DNA of 64,000 nucleotides from Branchipolynoe longqiensis (Eukaryota; Annelida; Polychaeta; Phyllodocida; Polynoidae), in contig CM059199.1 in assembly GCA_030323885.1 (NCBI GenBank), positions 39,998,590 to 40,062,589 on the forward strand, written 5' to 3'. Shown piece by piece: positions 10,331-20,451 of this stretch. A program made the position numbers and the translations under genes. The notes under the pieces are model-generated. The model was given only the letters and a program-made list of their open reading frames with translations. It was not told the DNA's origin and made no database searches. Each line of letters opens with the position of its first letter. Positions within the stretch are counted from its first letter, which is position 1.

Positions 10331-10416
10331 ACAAGTCTATTCAGACTTATCCATGATAGGCAGTATAAATCTTCAAGAAAACAAAAAAGAAAGAAAAAAA
10401 AATAAATAAACAACGA

Positions 10417-10590
10417 AGATGAAAATCAGGATGGGTACCGACTTGTTGCAGTTTGTATACACTCATGCGACATAATAGTGCTGCTCCACTGGGATACATA
10501 CACTGGGATCACGACCCGATATTCTACTCAGCCACATTTTCTCAGGGACACTGCTGAGCCAACTACTCCTTCAACTCATCATACCTCAGT
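10417..10590 (-). mobile_element. SINE-A body fragment
   Basis: TCAGGATGGGTACCGACTTG starts the recognisable part and CACTGCTGAGCCAAC ends it; the tRNA head is missing. Confidence 0.6.
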
Positions 10591-10796
10591 CACATTATTG
10601 TTTGCGACCACATTGCGACTACAAAGAAAAAGGGGTGGTCGCAAAGAGGTCGCAAGTGGTAACCAAATTTGTCGCAAGTGGTCGCAAGGTGGTGCTCAGT
10701 GGTCATTTTGGTTACAAGGAGATTGCAGCTACTGCCCTAAAACTCTAGTGTCATTTCATCAACTCTAATAGGTGCTGGTGCCCGGGGCTCCACCTC
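10591..10796. other. GTCGCAA-word stretch
   Basis: After CAGTCACATTATTG comes a run of GCGAC, GTCGCAA and GTGGTCGCAA words to about 10700. The layout (GTCACATTA end plus one repeated word) resembles a truncated K element, but no inverted partner end is visible. Confidence 0.35.
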
Positions 10797-10799
10797 TAA

Positions 10800-11063
10800 T
10801 GCCAGGTACACACATAGCGTATAGGATTCGCGCACTAAAACTCCCGAACCGCTTAAAACTGAAATCGGGCCGATTCATTTTTCGAATCGGGAATCGCAAT
10901 CGTAATCCTAGCGCACACCTACCGTTTTAGCCCTAAAAATCGGGAATCGCAATCGGTAGGTGTGCTAGGGGAGTGCACACCTCACGATTTTGGGGCAGTT
11001 TTAGGTCGTATACGCTAGGTGGGTGCGGGAAAACGATCGTATACGCTAGGTGTGTACCGGACA
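10800..11063. mobile_element. G1: 264-bp inverted-repeat element
   Basis: Ends TGCCAGGTACACAC...GCGTA and its inverse GTGTGTACCGGACA, flanked by TAA (10797-10799) and TTA (11064-11066). The interior has repeated AATCGGGAATCGCAATCG-type and ACTAAAACT-type blocks. A sister copy with exact TAA duplication is at 46146-46425. Confidence 0.8.
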
Positions 11064-11154
11064 TTAGTTTCAGTTAATTAAAACCGAAACAGTTTTGCTT
11101 GGATTTAGACGTGGTCGCCATTCACGCCTAGTGTGAGACAGAAGTGAATCTGTT

Positions 11155-11362
11155 ATCTACTCCCACCATTGCTGACGACACAGTGTCGTTGTGGGGATAA
11201 TGAACATGGGAAATGTTGCGCCTAGAGCGGGTATCGTACCCACATCTCTTGCATTCCAGGCTAGTGTGCTAACCACCTAGGCTCCCTGATGTCACCACAC
11301 TACCCAGTCCTACCTGTCTATTTGGTTCCTTGGCTGAGAGGTCAGTGCAGGCTACTACGCAA
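11155..11362 (-). mobile_element. SINE-D unit, single and diverged
   Basis: On minus it carries the tRNA-like block (GGGAGCCTAGGTGGT..., GCATTCCAGGCTAGTG inverse) and neighbouring GCACTGACCTCTCAG-type sequence seen in the tandem copies at 30124 and 61365. Confidence 0.6.
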
Positions 11363-11394
11363 ATATACCGGTGGTTTTATTTCGAAATAAAATA

Positions 11395-11665
11395 GAGGGA
11401 GGAGGAGGAGTGAAATAAAGGTGGGAGAGGAGGCGGGTAGGGGGGGGGGCAGGGGGGGGGCTATAAGGAAAGGAGAACGGAAGGTGGAGGTGGGGGAGGA
11501 GGGTGGTGGGTTATAGTTATAAGCAACGTAGTGGGGGAGGTGGAGGAGGTGGCGGAGTGGGGAGGTTGAGAGCAGGAGGGGTGGGAGGAGAGGAGGTGAG
11601 GAGGGAGGTGGAGGCAGAGGGGGGAGGTGGGAAGGGAGGGGAGGGAGGAGTTCTTATTTCGAAAT
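11395..11665. repeat. Purine-only strand tract
   Basis: About 270 bp of plus strand is almost purely A/G (GGAGGAGG-type), with G runs at 11439-11460. Reading frames across it are low-complexity Pro/Ser artefacts. Confidence 0.7.
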
Positions 11666-11786
11666 AGAATCGCCGGGGGTGGGGTCGGGTAATTTTGAGG
11701 GCCCATCTATTTCGTGACACTCGGTAGGGGACAGTGCTAGTTTGTGGTACGCAGTGCACCCTGGTCCATATAGAGTGGGGTGTCCC

Positions 11787-12116
11787 TCGTTTTGCTTTGT
11801 TGGGGTTTTACCTTAAGGCAACATCAAAGGTCATATCAGGATGGGTACCGACTTGTGATAGTGCACACTCACGTTGACTTTAGTGCTGCCCTATTGGGAG
11901 ACCGGGCTGATGGCACCATGACTGCATATCCGATCCAGTCACATTATCCTGATACTGTGCTATCCAGTCCTTGCCCTATCCTATTAATGCTGAGCGTCAG
12001 ACTAGCTATCGGTAAGTATCAATTTTGTAAGTCATTGATTTGGCTTAGTTGATTTTCAAACTCCTGACCTTCCGTATTGGGAAGCCTGCACTCTCACCGG
12101 TGTGGCCACCACGTGC
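11787..12116 (-). mobile_element. SINE-A copy
   Basis: From TTTTACCTTAAGGC through ACATCAAAGGTCATATCAGG and the body to a tRNA-like head ending GTGTGGCCACCACG. Confidence 0.82.
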
Positions 12117-12449
12117 GATGTGCCACTTAAGTATGTGGAGTGGGAAATTCTAAATCATTATGAGTTGACAGTGATAAATATGGAGGTGGGAAAGTCGTAG
12201 ATGCCCAACTGTACGCGAACAAAAATATGAAGTGGAAAGTTTCTTCCTGGTTGGAATTGTTCTTATGTGCCCCTATTGCTGGCTACACATGCACATGGAA
12301 GAGAATTTAGAAAGTAGAGCTAGTCAAGGTGGCATAATGTACATCACGTAAGCATGATCAAGCAAATAGAAGGGGGGGGGTAGACAAAACCACAGGAACC
12401 ATTGATATGTAACCAATTACAGGCAAAACATTCAATAGCCAAACACTGA
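12117..12449. other. Unassigned stretch
   Basis: No gene or window-internal repeat recognised. Confidence 0.35.
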
Positions 12450-12843
12450 ACAAGGTGGCCGAATCGGTACAGTGAAGGCTTCCTGTGCGGAAGGTCGGGA
12501 GTTCGAATCCCAGCCGAGTCAAACCAGTGACTTATCAAATTAATATGTGTCGCTACCTAACCTGGCAATCTGCATTAATAGGATAAAACAGGGACTGGTT
12601 AGTTCAGTGTCAGGATGATGTGACTATATGGGGTATTAGGTCATAGTGCTGGTGGCCTGGTCTCCCAGTGGGGCAGCACTATCAAAATCGTCATGAGTGG
12701 ACACTGTTGCAAGTCGGAACCTGTCCTGATATGACCATAGTCATCGCTGTGATGTTTGTTTGTTTGTTGTTGTTTTACGCCCTGGCAACATCTAAGGTCA
12801 TATCAGGACGGGGTGCTGTGATGTAGAAACCCAACAAACAAAA
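12450..12843 (+). mobile_element. SINE-A copy split by a SINE-A fragment
   Basis: A normal head and body run to ATGACCATAGTCATCGCTGTGATG (12754), are broken by a 60-bp insertion, and resume with a second GCTGTGATG and the CAAACA-rich tail. Confidence 0.85.
12755..12814 (-). mobile_element. SINE-A 3' microfragment with target duplication
   Basis: The insert is a TTTG-rich tail, TTTTACGCCCTGGC and ACATCTAAGGTCATATCAGG on plus, meaning only the last ~60 bp of SINE-A in reverse. It is flanked by identical 9-bp GCTGTGATG (12746-12754, 12815-12823), so it is a genuine, severely 5'-truncated retroposition. Confidence 0.85.
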
Positions 12844-13148
12844 CAAACAAACAAATCTTTCCAATGTTACCCGCTATAATACAATTACACAAATTACAAT
12901 TGTTGAGTCACATACCTAATATGTGTGATTCAGGTGGTGTGAAATCAGGTGATAGGTGTGAGAACAACTGACTCTGGTAACACCTCTGATGAAAGATTGT
13001 GAGCTTTTTTTCATTAAGGGCATGAACTTTTGTGTTGTAAAATGTTGTCTTTTGAGCTTATCTCGTGGGACCCATATCGTTGTAAGCGGCAGGCTGAAAG
13101 TTGTATGATAGCTTTGAGAGGTGGTAGGCGAGGGACCAGGGAAGACAT
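12844..13148. other. Unassigned stretch
   Basis: AT-rich sequence with no recognised feature. Confidence 0.35.
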
Positions 13149-13861
13149 CAGGGGCCAGATGCAGGAGTCAGTGTTAGCGGGGTTTGGTGTTAGAGCCTGT
13201 TACCGTTTAGCTATCACCGACATCGGGAACTGTGTCAAGTCGTATGCAGGAGCGCGTAACACTTTCATTATAGCTAAACGTGAATTTATTTATAGATTTG
13301 GGAAATCCCTCTGCGTCTGTACCCATATAGTAGGCTTAAATATATTAAATGCTATCATATTTAACAGAATTAGATACGCAATAAGTGAAATTTGATGAAA
13401 TTAACCCTAAATTCGAAGCAATATTAACGCTGCCACCATAACGGGGGCTATATTAATATTTCTATTTTCGAATCGAGGAACATAAAGTAAACAAATCGCC
13501 GCAGCCGCCGCATCGACGTCGCTTTCCATACTGGCGGCGGTGGCGGCGGTTGCTTGCATTCGTCGGTTCGACAATATTAATATCGCCGCCTTTGCGGCTA
13601 CAGCGTTAATCTCGCTTCGATTTTAGGGTTAATTTAATAAAATTTGACTATGTAACTCTGTTAAATATGACAGCATTGAATAGATTTGATACCTAACACC
13701 GCCTGTAAACCAGCTATTTTTCTGGTTTAGCTTAACCTAGTTTAAGCGTGTGGTGTTAGGCCTAACACTGCTCCATGCATACCAACCTTTCAGCGCTAAA
13801 CCAGAAATCCTGTCTAAACGCGTTTTGGCTCGCTAACACTGCTTCATGCATATGGCCCCTG
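13149..13861. mobile_element. R2: inverted-repeat element
   Basis: Ends CAGGGGCCAGATGCAGGAG and GCTTCATGCATATGGCCCCTG. The interior shares TTTATAGATTTGGGAAATCC, CACTTATTG-type and CGACAATATTAATATCGCCG blocks with R1 and R3. Confidence 0.8.
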
Positions 13862-13942
13862 TAGCTTACAGCGTGAATTAGTAGGGCTGGCAAGTGTGCG
13901 TTAATTGGGAAGTTACTATCTTCATTGTTTGTTTTTTTACAT

Positions 13943-14300
13943 TCAACTTTCATAGTCTGATGGTTTTGAGTTTCTGTCATCTTTCTGAGATAAATACATT
14001 AAATTGATCGTTACAATCTGCCTTACTTTAGTTTGAAGTACCCTTTTATTTTAGGTGGCTAAGTTTTGCGATATCTAAAGTGCAAACATGCTAAATTAGT
14101 TTTGGCAAGCACGCCAAAAATCTGACACCATAGGCTTCAGCTGTGACAGCTTCCTATTAAAGTGTCTCAGAATTCCCTTCTATTTGGCAACAAATGCTTA
14201 ATTAGTGCCTCAGGATCTAAGTTAGATATGTAGAATCAATTATAGATAATTGTTTTAGTTTTGAAAATTTGATGCTTCATCGGACTATGCAACTTTAAAT
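13943..14300 (+). mobile_element. T1 element
   Basis: The left end is mutated (TTTCATAGTCTGATGG); the right end is CATCGGACTATGCAACTTTAA. The interior follows the T order: GAGTTTCTGTCAT, GAGATAAATA, TTTTGGCAAGCACGCC, CTGACACCATAGGCTTC, ATTGTTTTAGTTTTGAAAAT. Confidence 0.8.
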
Positions 14301-14315
14301 ATAAAGTAACAATTA

Positions 14316-14578
14316 CATACTTTCTTTAGAACTGTATCTTCCTTGTATTTTAAGTTTAAGAACAAAATAACCATTATGTACTTTCTTTAGAACTGTAGGA
14401 CCCTATGTTTCTTCCATTTTGAGTTTAAAAACAAAATAACCATTGTATACTTTCTTTATAACTGTAGGACCCTATATTCCTTGTGTTTTAACTTTAAATA
14501 CCAAATAACCATTATCTACTTTCTTTTACGCCTAGGACCCTATCTTCCTTGCGTTTTGACTTTAAATACTTTGGTATG
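14316..14578. repeat. Four-copy ~65-bp tandem repeat
   Basis: TACTTTCTTTAGAACTGTAGG-type units, each with AAATAACCATTAT, start near 14318, 14380, 14449 and 14518 (spacing 62-69 bp), immediately after T1. Confidence 0.75.
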
Positions 14579-14640
14579 CGTCATGGCGCCTCCCTTTTAA
14601 TGCAGTCACGTAAACGACCGTAATAACCTGGCTATGCCCC

Positions 14641-15451
14641 TGGGGCCATATGCAGGAAACGGTGTTACGGGGGTTTGGTGTTAGCCGGTAACACCGTTTA
14701 GCTATCACTGCTCTCGGGAAGTGTGTCAAGTGGTATGCAGGAGCACCTAAACGGTTGGTGTTAGGTAAACGTGAATCTATTTATAGATTTGGGGAATCCC
14801 TTGCCGCCGGTCCTGGCGAGCCCCGCTATTTGGTTGGTTGGTTTCTCCACACACCGGGGACCAGCACGCCTTGTCATTCGGCGATTGCGGCGTCGATTTG
14901 TTTAGTTTGCATTCATCGATTCAACAATATGAATAACGCCACTAATGCGGCGGGTAGCATTAATATGGGTTCGCTTTTAGGGTTAAATTGATAAAATTTC
15001 ACTTATCGCGTATGTAATTCTGTTAAATATGATAGCATTGAATAGATTTGGGCCTAAAAAATTGCCGCCGATGCGGCGGCATCGGCCAGTATGGATATCG
15101 ACGTCGACGCAGCGATTTGTTTTGTTTGCTTTCGTCGATTCGACAATATGAATAATGCCGCCAATGCGTCGATGGTGTTAATATCAGTTCGCTTTTAGGG
15201 TTAAATTGATAAAATTTCACTTATTGCATATGTTATTCTGTTAAATATGACAGCATTGAATAGATTTGGGCCCAACCTAACACTAACACCACCCTTAAAC
15301 GTCCTCTGAAACGGGGTTAGTGCAGCCGACCTTAAATGCGTGGTGTTAGCGTAACACCTCCCCCCGCATACAGACTTTTTGGCGCTAAACTGGAAATCCC
15401 GCCCTAAACGCGTTTTGGCTCGCTAACACAGCATCCTGCATATGGCCCCTG
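14641..15451. mobile_element. R3: inverted-repeat element
   Basis: Starts GGGGCCATATGCAGGAAACG and ends CCTGCATATGGCCCCTG. It is longer than R1/R2 because the CGACAATATGAATAA...GCGGC module and the following CACTTAT..GTTAAATATGA block appear twice. Confidence 0.75.
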
Positions 15452-15532
15452 GGCTAAATGAATAGGTATGTAGGTAGGGAGGTAGTTGGGGGATGCCGGG
15501 GGTCTTGAAGACCTGACGAAAGTCACATGGTA

Positions 15533-15773
15533 CCAGGGGTGTAGCTAGGCGTATGCGCATACGGCAAAACGTCCACATCGTTTTGTCCAAACAAAATTAA
15601 ATTAACAAATAATAAAGAGAGAGAGAGAGAGAGAGAGGAGGCATGTAGTAGTCCGGAGTGTCGAAAACTCAAGTCTAAAATGTGTCAAATCCACCAGCTT
15701 AAGCTTAAGCGTCCCCCTAAACCCCCTGCCGAAATTAGGAGTACACATCGTTAAAGGTCTAGCTATGCCCCTG
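15533..15773. mobile_element. N: 241-bp inverted-repeat element
   Basis: CAGGGGTGTAGCTAGGC on the left is matched by inverted CAGGGGCATAGCTAGAC on the right. GGTAC flanks both sides (5 bp). It contains a GA run (about 15613-15637) and is MITE-like. A lone right end of the same type (GGCTATGCCCCTGG) lies just before R3 at about 14629-14642. Confidence 0.65.
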
Positions 15774-16440
15774 GGTACTGCCTCCATTGTTAAGGTGAAT
15801 AGCTGCTCATGTGCAAACCAGTCAGAACTGGAACAATGCTCTTTGTCAGTAACACCACGTGGTTTGTCGTCACGTGGTGCGTATTTACAAAACCGTTAGG
15901 AGAGATTTGCTGTGGTGACTTCCATAGTATCACTCATTCGGAGCCTCATCCTGATATGTTGAAAATCACTTTACTTGCATACCGTTTTGCGACACTGGAG
16001 GGAACGCGGGGGAACGGCGTTCCCTCACTTTGTTTGGGAGGGGGAACGGCGTTACCTCACTATTTCAAATAAATCCAAATCTGCGTTCCCTCACTTTTTC
16101 TGAGTACTACATTACTGCATGCCCCTCAGTATGAAGTCTAGTTAGAATTACTTGTTTGTCAAAAATACGGGATGTATAATTAATTATGCGTATATAAGTA
16201 GGCGGAGTATATATTTCTTATTATTATTATTACCACTATTATTGTACCATTACACCCTAAGTATTATGTCCAATCGCTGACTGGCCTCGATTTGCCCCCG
16301 TTGACCCCGGCAACGCCGCGGAACGGGCAGGCCTGGGTCAGTCTGCAACTGGATTTCAAACTTTACCGGTAAGCCTGTTTATGAGGCTCGCCATGTCGCA
16401 CAATAAAAAGTGACCGACCCACCTCTCGTTTCTCTCTCTT
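15774..16440. other. Unassigned, with short repeats and LTR/promoter-like motifs
   Basis: GGGGAACGGCGTT.CCTCACT occurs twice near 15998-16055. Further on come a TATATAAG box (about 16190-16197), a possible donor (CCG|GTAAGC, about 16370) and AATAAAAAG (about 16402). The order would suit a small LTR or a promoter, but nothing else supports it. Confidence 0.3.
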
Positions 16441-16444
16441 ATTA

Positions 16445-16565
16445 CATAGCCCTACCTCATATTCATGTATCAATGCATGCATGCATACATACATACATAC
16501 ATACATGCATGCACACATGCTTATATGCATGCATACATGCATATATATATATATATATATATACG
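16445..16565. repeat. CATA/GCAT and TA microsatellite
   Basis: CATGCATACATACATA-type repeats pass into an (AT)n run at about 16540-16562. Confidence 0.85.
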
Positions 16566-16600
16566 CCTACATGCATATATAGACCTACGTAGGCCTACAA

Positions 16601-16917
16601 TGGCCTAGAATGCTCAAGCCGGGCTTCCTATGCACAAGGTTGGGAGTTTGAAAACCTATCCGAGTCAAATCAATGACTTACACTTTTCGCTATCTATCCA
16701 AGCACTTGGCATTAATAGGATAGGGCAAGGACTGGCTAGCTCAGTGTCAGGATGATGTGACTGAGTGGGGAATTGGTCCATGGTGCCAGTGGATTGGTCT
16801 CCCAATGGGACAGCACTATAAAATCGCCATGAGTGTGCACTGTCACAAGTCGGTACCCGTCCTGATATGACCGTAGATGTTGCCAGGATGTACAACACCA
16901 ACAACCAACCAACTAAC
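16601..16917 (+). mobile_element. SINE-A copy
   Basis: Degenerate head (CTCAAGCCGGGCTTCC, then GGTTGGGAGTTTGAAAACC), body, and 3' end GATGTTGCCAGGATGTACAAC with CAACCAACC tail. Confidence 0.82.
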
Positions 16918-17149
16918 CGACGATATTTTAAATACCTGCTTTAGTGATTACCTACCCAGCAACATTTTCCAACTCAAAATAAAAACCTTTCACACTAATT
17001 TCTCCCACTTCGATCACGCTGTCAAATCCTAATATTCTCCATACGTCGACTACATACGAGCCAAGTAGCTTATACAGTACTTACGATATAGCGATATAGC
17101 GAATGGTAGACAGGAAGTGTGAACACTTATTTGTCTCTCTTTTTTTTTT

Positions 17150-17447
17150 CTTTTTTTTTGGTACATTAGTTGTCCCAAGCAGGGGAAATCCCAGTCACAG
17201 ACGACTGGTCTTCCCCACTCCACTGCTGGTCGATAGAAAGCCCGAGCCTACACTTTTAGCGACCCAAGGGATTTTTAACCTCCCACACCACATAGACATG
17301 GTATGAGAGCAACCGGCCTTTGATGACGCTGTAAGTTATACACAGCGGTGGAAATCCAGATTGGCAGAGCTGGGGGCACGGGGAATCAAACCGCTGACCC
17401 TCAGATTAGGAGTCTGACCTAGAAAAAAGTCAGACACTCTAACCACT
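17150..17447 (-). mobile_element. SINE-B copy
   Basis: T-run, GCAGGGGAAATCCCAGTCAC, then GATGACGCTGTAAGTTATAC and a tRNA-like head ending AAGTCAGACACTCTAACCAC. It lies in the first intron of the vWA gene, starting 25 bp past the donor. Confidence 0.82.
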
Positions 17448-17474
17448 TACTTACATAGATAACAGCACACATAC

Positions 17475-18086
17475 CTCCATTGACACGATCGTGACACCCA
17501 TCCCGATTAGCTCCTCCTTTGGTCCCAGGGGATCTCCCATCTCGATCCGATAGTCTCCAGACGTCAGCAACCAGAGGTACTTCTTGTAGCCCGCCTTCCC
17601 GTGCCTCCTGAACACGCCCAGCGCAGCCTCATAGGCAGCCTTCACGTTCGGCACGTTCCACACCCCGGGGGTATCCATCAGCCGAACCGTCGGCCAGTAC
17701 TTCGCCCAGACGTCACACTTTGTCACGTCCTCCGTCATCCCGTGAATGTGCCATGTGACGTCAGCTGCGAAGGTGCCAACGACCAGACGAACATTGCCGG
17801 CACCGACCTTGGCGTAGTACCTCAAGGCGTGGCTCACAAGCTTCCGCGATTTCAAATTGAACACCCAGCGTCCAACTGCCCTAGTTCTCTCCATCAGCAC
17901 GATCAGGTCGATCTTCGTCGTCTTCAGATCGGAGAGGAAACGCAGGGGAGGTCTGTTGGAAAGCGACCTTGGTTTTGGCATGGGAAGTGGCGCAAACGGG
18001 TCTGTGTCGTTCTGGGCCGTGCAGCCAGGTACTAGGTTCATCAGTAGTGCCCAGAGTGCCAGAGCTGAGATCGTGATGAGCTTCAT
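17475..18086 (-). CDS. Secreted vWA-domain protein, first exon only
   Basis: The exon encodes 204 codons, starting MKLITISALALWALLMNL, a clear signal peptide with likely cleavage after CTAQ (residue 25). A Pro-rich linker follows, then a von Willebrand factor A domain (about residues 57-204; KIDLIVLMERTRAVGRWVF, LVVGTFAADV, AAYEAALGVFRRHG, KKYLWLLTSGDYR, GMGVTIVSM). It ends ATG GAG|GTATGT, a consensus donor in phase 0, so more exons should follow; none is recognised. The N-terminal layout recalls SVEP1-like and other invertebrate matrix or immune lectin-like vWA proteins, and that is inference. The metal-site motif DxSxS reads ExTxA (Glu66, Thr68, Ala70) and the later Asp reads Ser (LLTSG), so canonical metal binding is doubtful. 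The ATG context is good (AAAATGA). Confidence 0.75.
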
Positions 18087-18201
18087 TTTGCTGGGTTTTT
18101 GTTGTTGTTGTTGTTGTTGTTGGGTATTTTCAAGGAATACTGGGCTTTATCTGGTCTCTGGAATCTGTGTAGAATCTGAAGTCAGCCTCGACGTCTCCAC
18201 A

Positions 18202-18690
18202 GAATATGGAGTTTTACTGTATTTGGTCAGCTGTCTGCATTGGTGATCTTCTTTCTTTAATACACAGAATATGGATTTGGTCAGCTGTCTGCATCGGTGA
18301 TGTTCTTTATTTAAATTAATACACAGAATATGGAGTTTTACTGTATGTGGTCAGCTGTCTGCATTGGTGATGTTCTTTATTTAAATTAATACACAGAATA
18401 TGGAGTTTTACTGTATTTGGTCAGCTGTCTGCATTGGTGATGTTCTTTATTTAAATTAATACACAGAATATGGAGTTTTACTGTATGTGGTCAGCTGTCT
18501 GCATTGGTGATGTTCTTTCTTTAATAGACAGAATATGGAGTTTTACTGTATGTGGTCAGCTGTCCGCATTGGTGATCTTCTTTCTTTAAATTAATACACA
18601 GAATATGGAGTTTCACTGTATGTGGTCAGCTGTCCACATCGGTGATGTTCTTTCCTTATGACACAGAATATGAAGTTTTACTGTATTTGG
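18202..18690. repeat. Eight-copy ~65-70-bp minisatellite upstream of the vWA exon
   Basis: Units of ACAGAATATGGAGTTTTACTG, GTGGTCAGCTGTCTGCATTG, GTGATGTTCTTT... repeat at about 18204, 18267, 18326, 18397, 18467, 18532, 18602 and 18666. It begins about 115 bp upstream of the minus-strand ATG, so it occupies the 5' leader or proximal promoter. A GTT run lies at 18099-18121. Confidence 0.88.
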
Positions 18691-18699
18691 TAAATTGTC

Positions 18700-19200
18700 C
18701 TCATTAATGATGGTAGGTATTTCTGTATGTATGTGCGTATGCCTGCATGTATGTATGAAGGTAGGTAGGTGTACGTGTGTGTAGGTAGGTGTGTATGTGC
18801 ATAGGTATGTATGTATATAGGTAGTAGGTAGGTATGTGTGTATGTAGCTAAGTATGTGGCTGTCTAGGTACATATGTGTATGTATGTGTGCATGTATTTT
18901 GTATGTATGTGTATGTAGGTAGGTAGGTATGTAGGTATATATCTATGAACGTATTGTGTGCATGTATTATGTATGTAGGTAGGCCTATGTGTGCATGTAT
19001 ATATGTAGGTATGTATGTAGGCCTATCTCTGCATGAATGAATGTATGTATGTATGTATGTGTTTAGGTAGGTGTATGTGTTTAGGTAGGTATATGTGTAG
19101 GTAGGTATGTGTGTGGGTAGGTATATGTGTAGGTAGGTATGTGGGTGGGTAGGTATGTGTATGTATGTAGGTAAAGGTAGGTAGGTATGTAGGCTTGTAA
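18700..19200. repeat. GTAT/GTAG microsatellite
   Basis: Imperfect GTATGTATGTAGGTAGG-type repeats; reading frames (Tyr/Thr/His-rich on minus) are artefacts. Confidence 0.88.
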
Positions 19201-20130
19201 CATGCATACTGACTCGGTGCTATGAGTAAGTAGGCCTACACTGCTACACTAGAGATATGTAGGTATGTGTGTAGGTAGTTAGGTATGTGTGTGGGTAGGT
19301 ATGTGTTTGTATATAGGTAAAGGTAGGTAGGTATGTAGGCTGGTAACATGCACCCTGACTCGGTGCTATGAGTAAGTAGGCCTACACTGCTCCGATAGAG
19401 ATAGGTAGGTATGTGTGTCGGTAGGTAGGTATGTGTGTGGGTAGGTATGTGTATGTATATAGGTAAAGATAGGTAGGTATGTAGGCTGGTAACATGCACA
19501 CTGAGTCGGTGCTATGAGTAAGTAGGCCTACACTGACTGCTACGCTAGAGATAGGTAGGTATATGTGTAGGTAGGTATGTGTGGGTGGGTAGGTATGTGT
19601 ATGTATATAGGTAAAGGTAGGTAGGTATGTAGGCTGGTAACATGCATACTGACTCGGTGCTATGAGTAAGTAGGCCTACACTGCTACGCTAGAGATAGGT
19701 AGGTATGTGTGTAGGTAGGTAGGTATGTGTGGGTAGGCATGTGTATGTATGTAGGTAAAGGTAGGGAGGTGTGTAGGCTGGTAACATGCATACTGACTCG
19801 GTGCTATGAGTAAGTAGGCCTACACTGACTGCTACCCTAGAGATATGTAGGTATGTGTGTAGGTAGGTATGTGTGGGTGGGTAGGCATGTGTATGGGAGT
19901 AAGGTAGGTAGGCAGTAGGCGGTAAATGCCACTGACTCGGTGCTATGAGTAAGTAGGCCTACACTGACTGCTATGCTAGAGATAGGTAGGTATGTGTGTA
20001 GGTAAGTAGGTATGTGTGTGGGTAGGTATGTGTATGTATATAGGTAAAGATAAGTAGGTATTTAGGCTGGTAACATGCACACTGACTCGGTGTTATGAGT
20101 AAGTAGGCCTACACTGCTACGCTAGAAATA
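19201..20130. repeat. Seven-copy ~140-150-bp tandem repeat
   Basis: Each unit has TAACATGCA.ACTGACTCGG, TGCTATGAGTAAGTAGGCC, TACACTG and a GTAG/GTAT spacer. Conserved blocks start near 19210, 19351, 19503, 19651, 19795, 19934 and 20083. Confidence 0.9.
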
Positions 20131-20451
20131 CACTACCTGCATTATGTATGTCCACTCAGCACGACATCTCGACACCAGGCGCACACAACACTATCGCGCC
20201 CGTCTACCCAGCTCTTACCAGACTCGGTAGTATCGTGGACATCCGGCCAGACACGAGGGCAGGTACCGCAGCCCTGGTCAGTAGACAGCGTCTCTGTGTG
20301 TGAGGTGGTGTGCCCAGACTGAACTGCAACTACCACACTGCCTCGCCCATCCGGGATCGTGACAACTGATCTCTGAGGGGTATCCCGGGGCCCGTCACGG
20401 TGCGTGGATACCCTGCATGATACTGTCATAGCTTCCTCTACCTCCCCTACC
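20131..20451. other. GC-rich apparently single-copy stretch
   Basis: It stands out from its repeat neighbours in composition. A minus-strand frame (about 20546-20142) stays open for 134 codons across it but has no recognised domain and runs into SINE-A. Could be an exon or exapted sequence; undetermined. Confidence 0.3.

Noticed and set aside
11461..11759. Pro/Ser-rich minus-strand proteins
   Set aside because: Arise from the purine-only tract; no initiation or splice context.
18848..19499. Thr/Tyr/His-rich frames and apparent regular repeat-spacer pattern resembling a CRISPR array
   Set aside because: GTAG/GTAT simple repeats and a ~146-bp tandem repeat; spacers are not unique and the host is a eukaryote.
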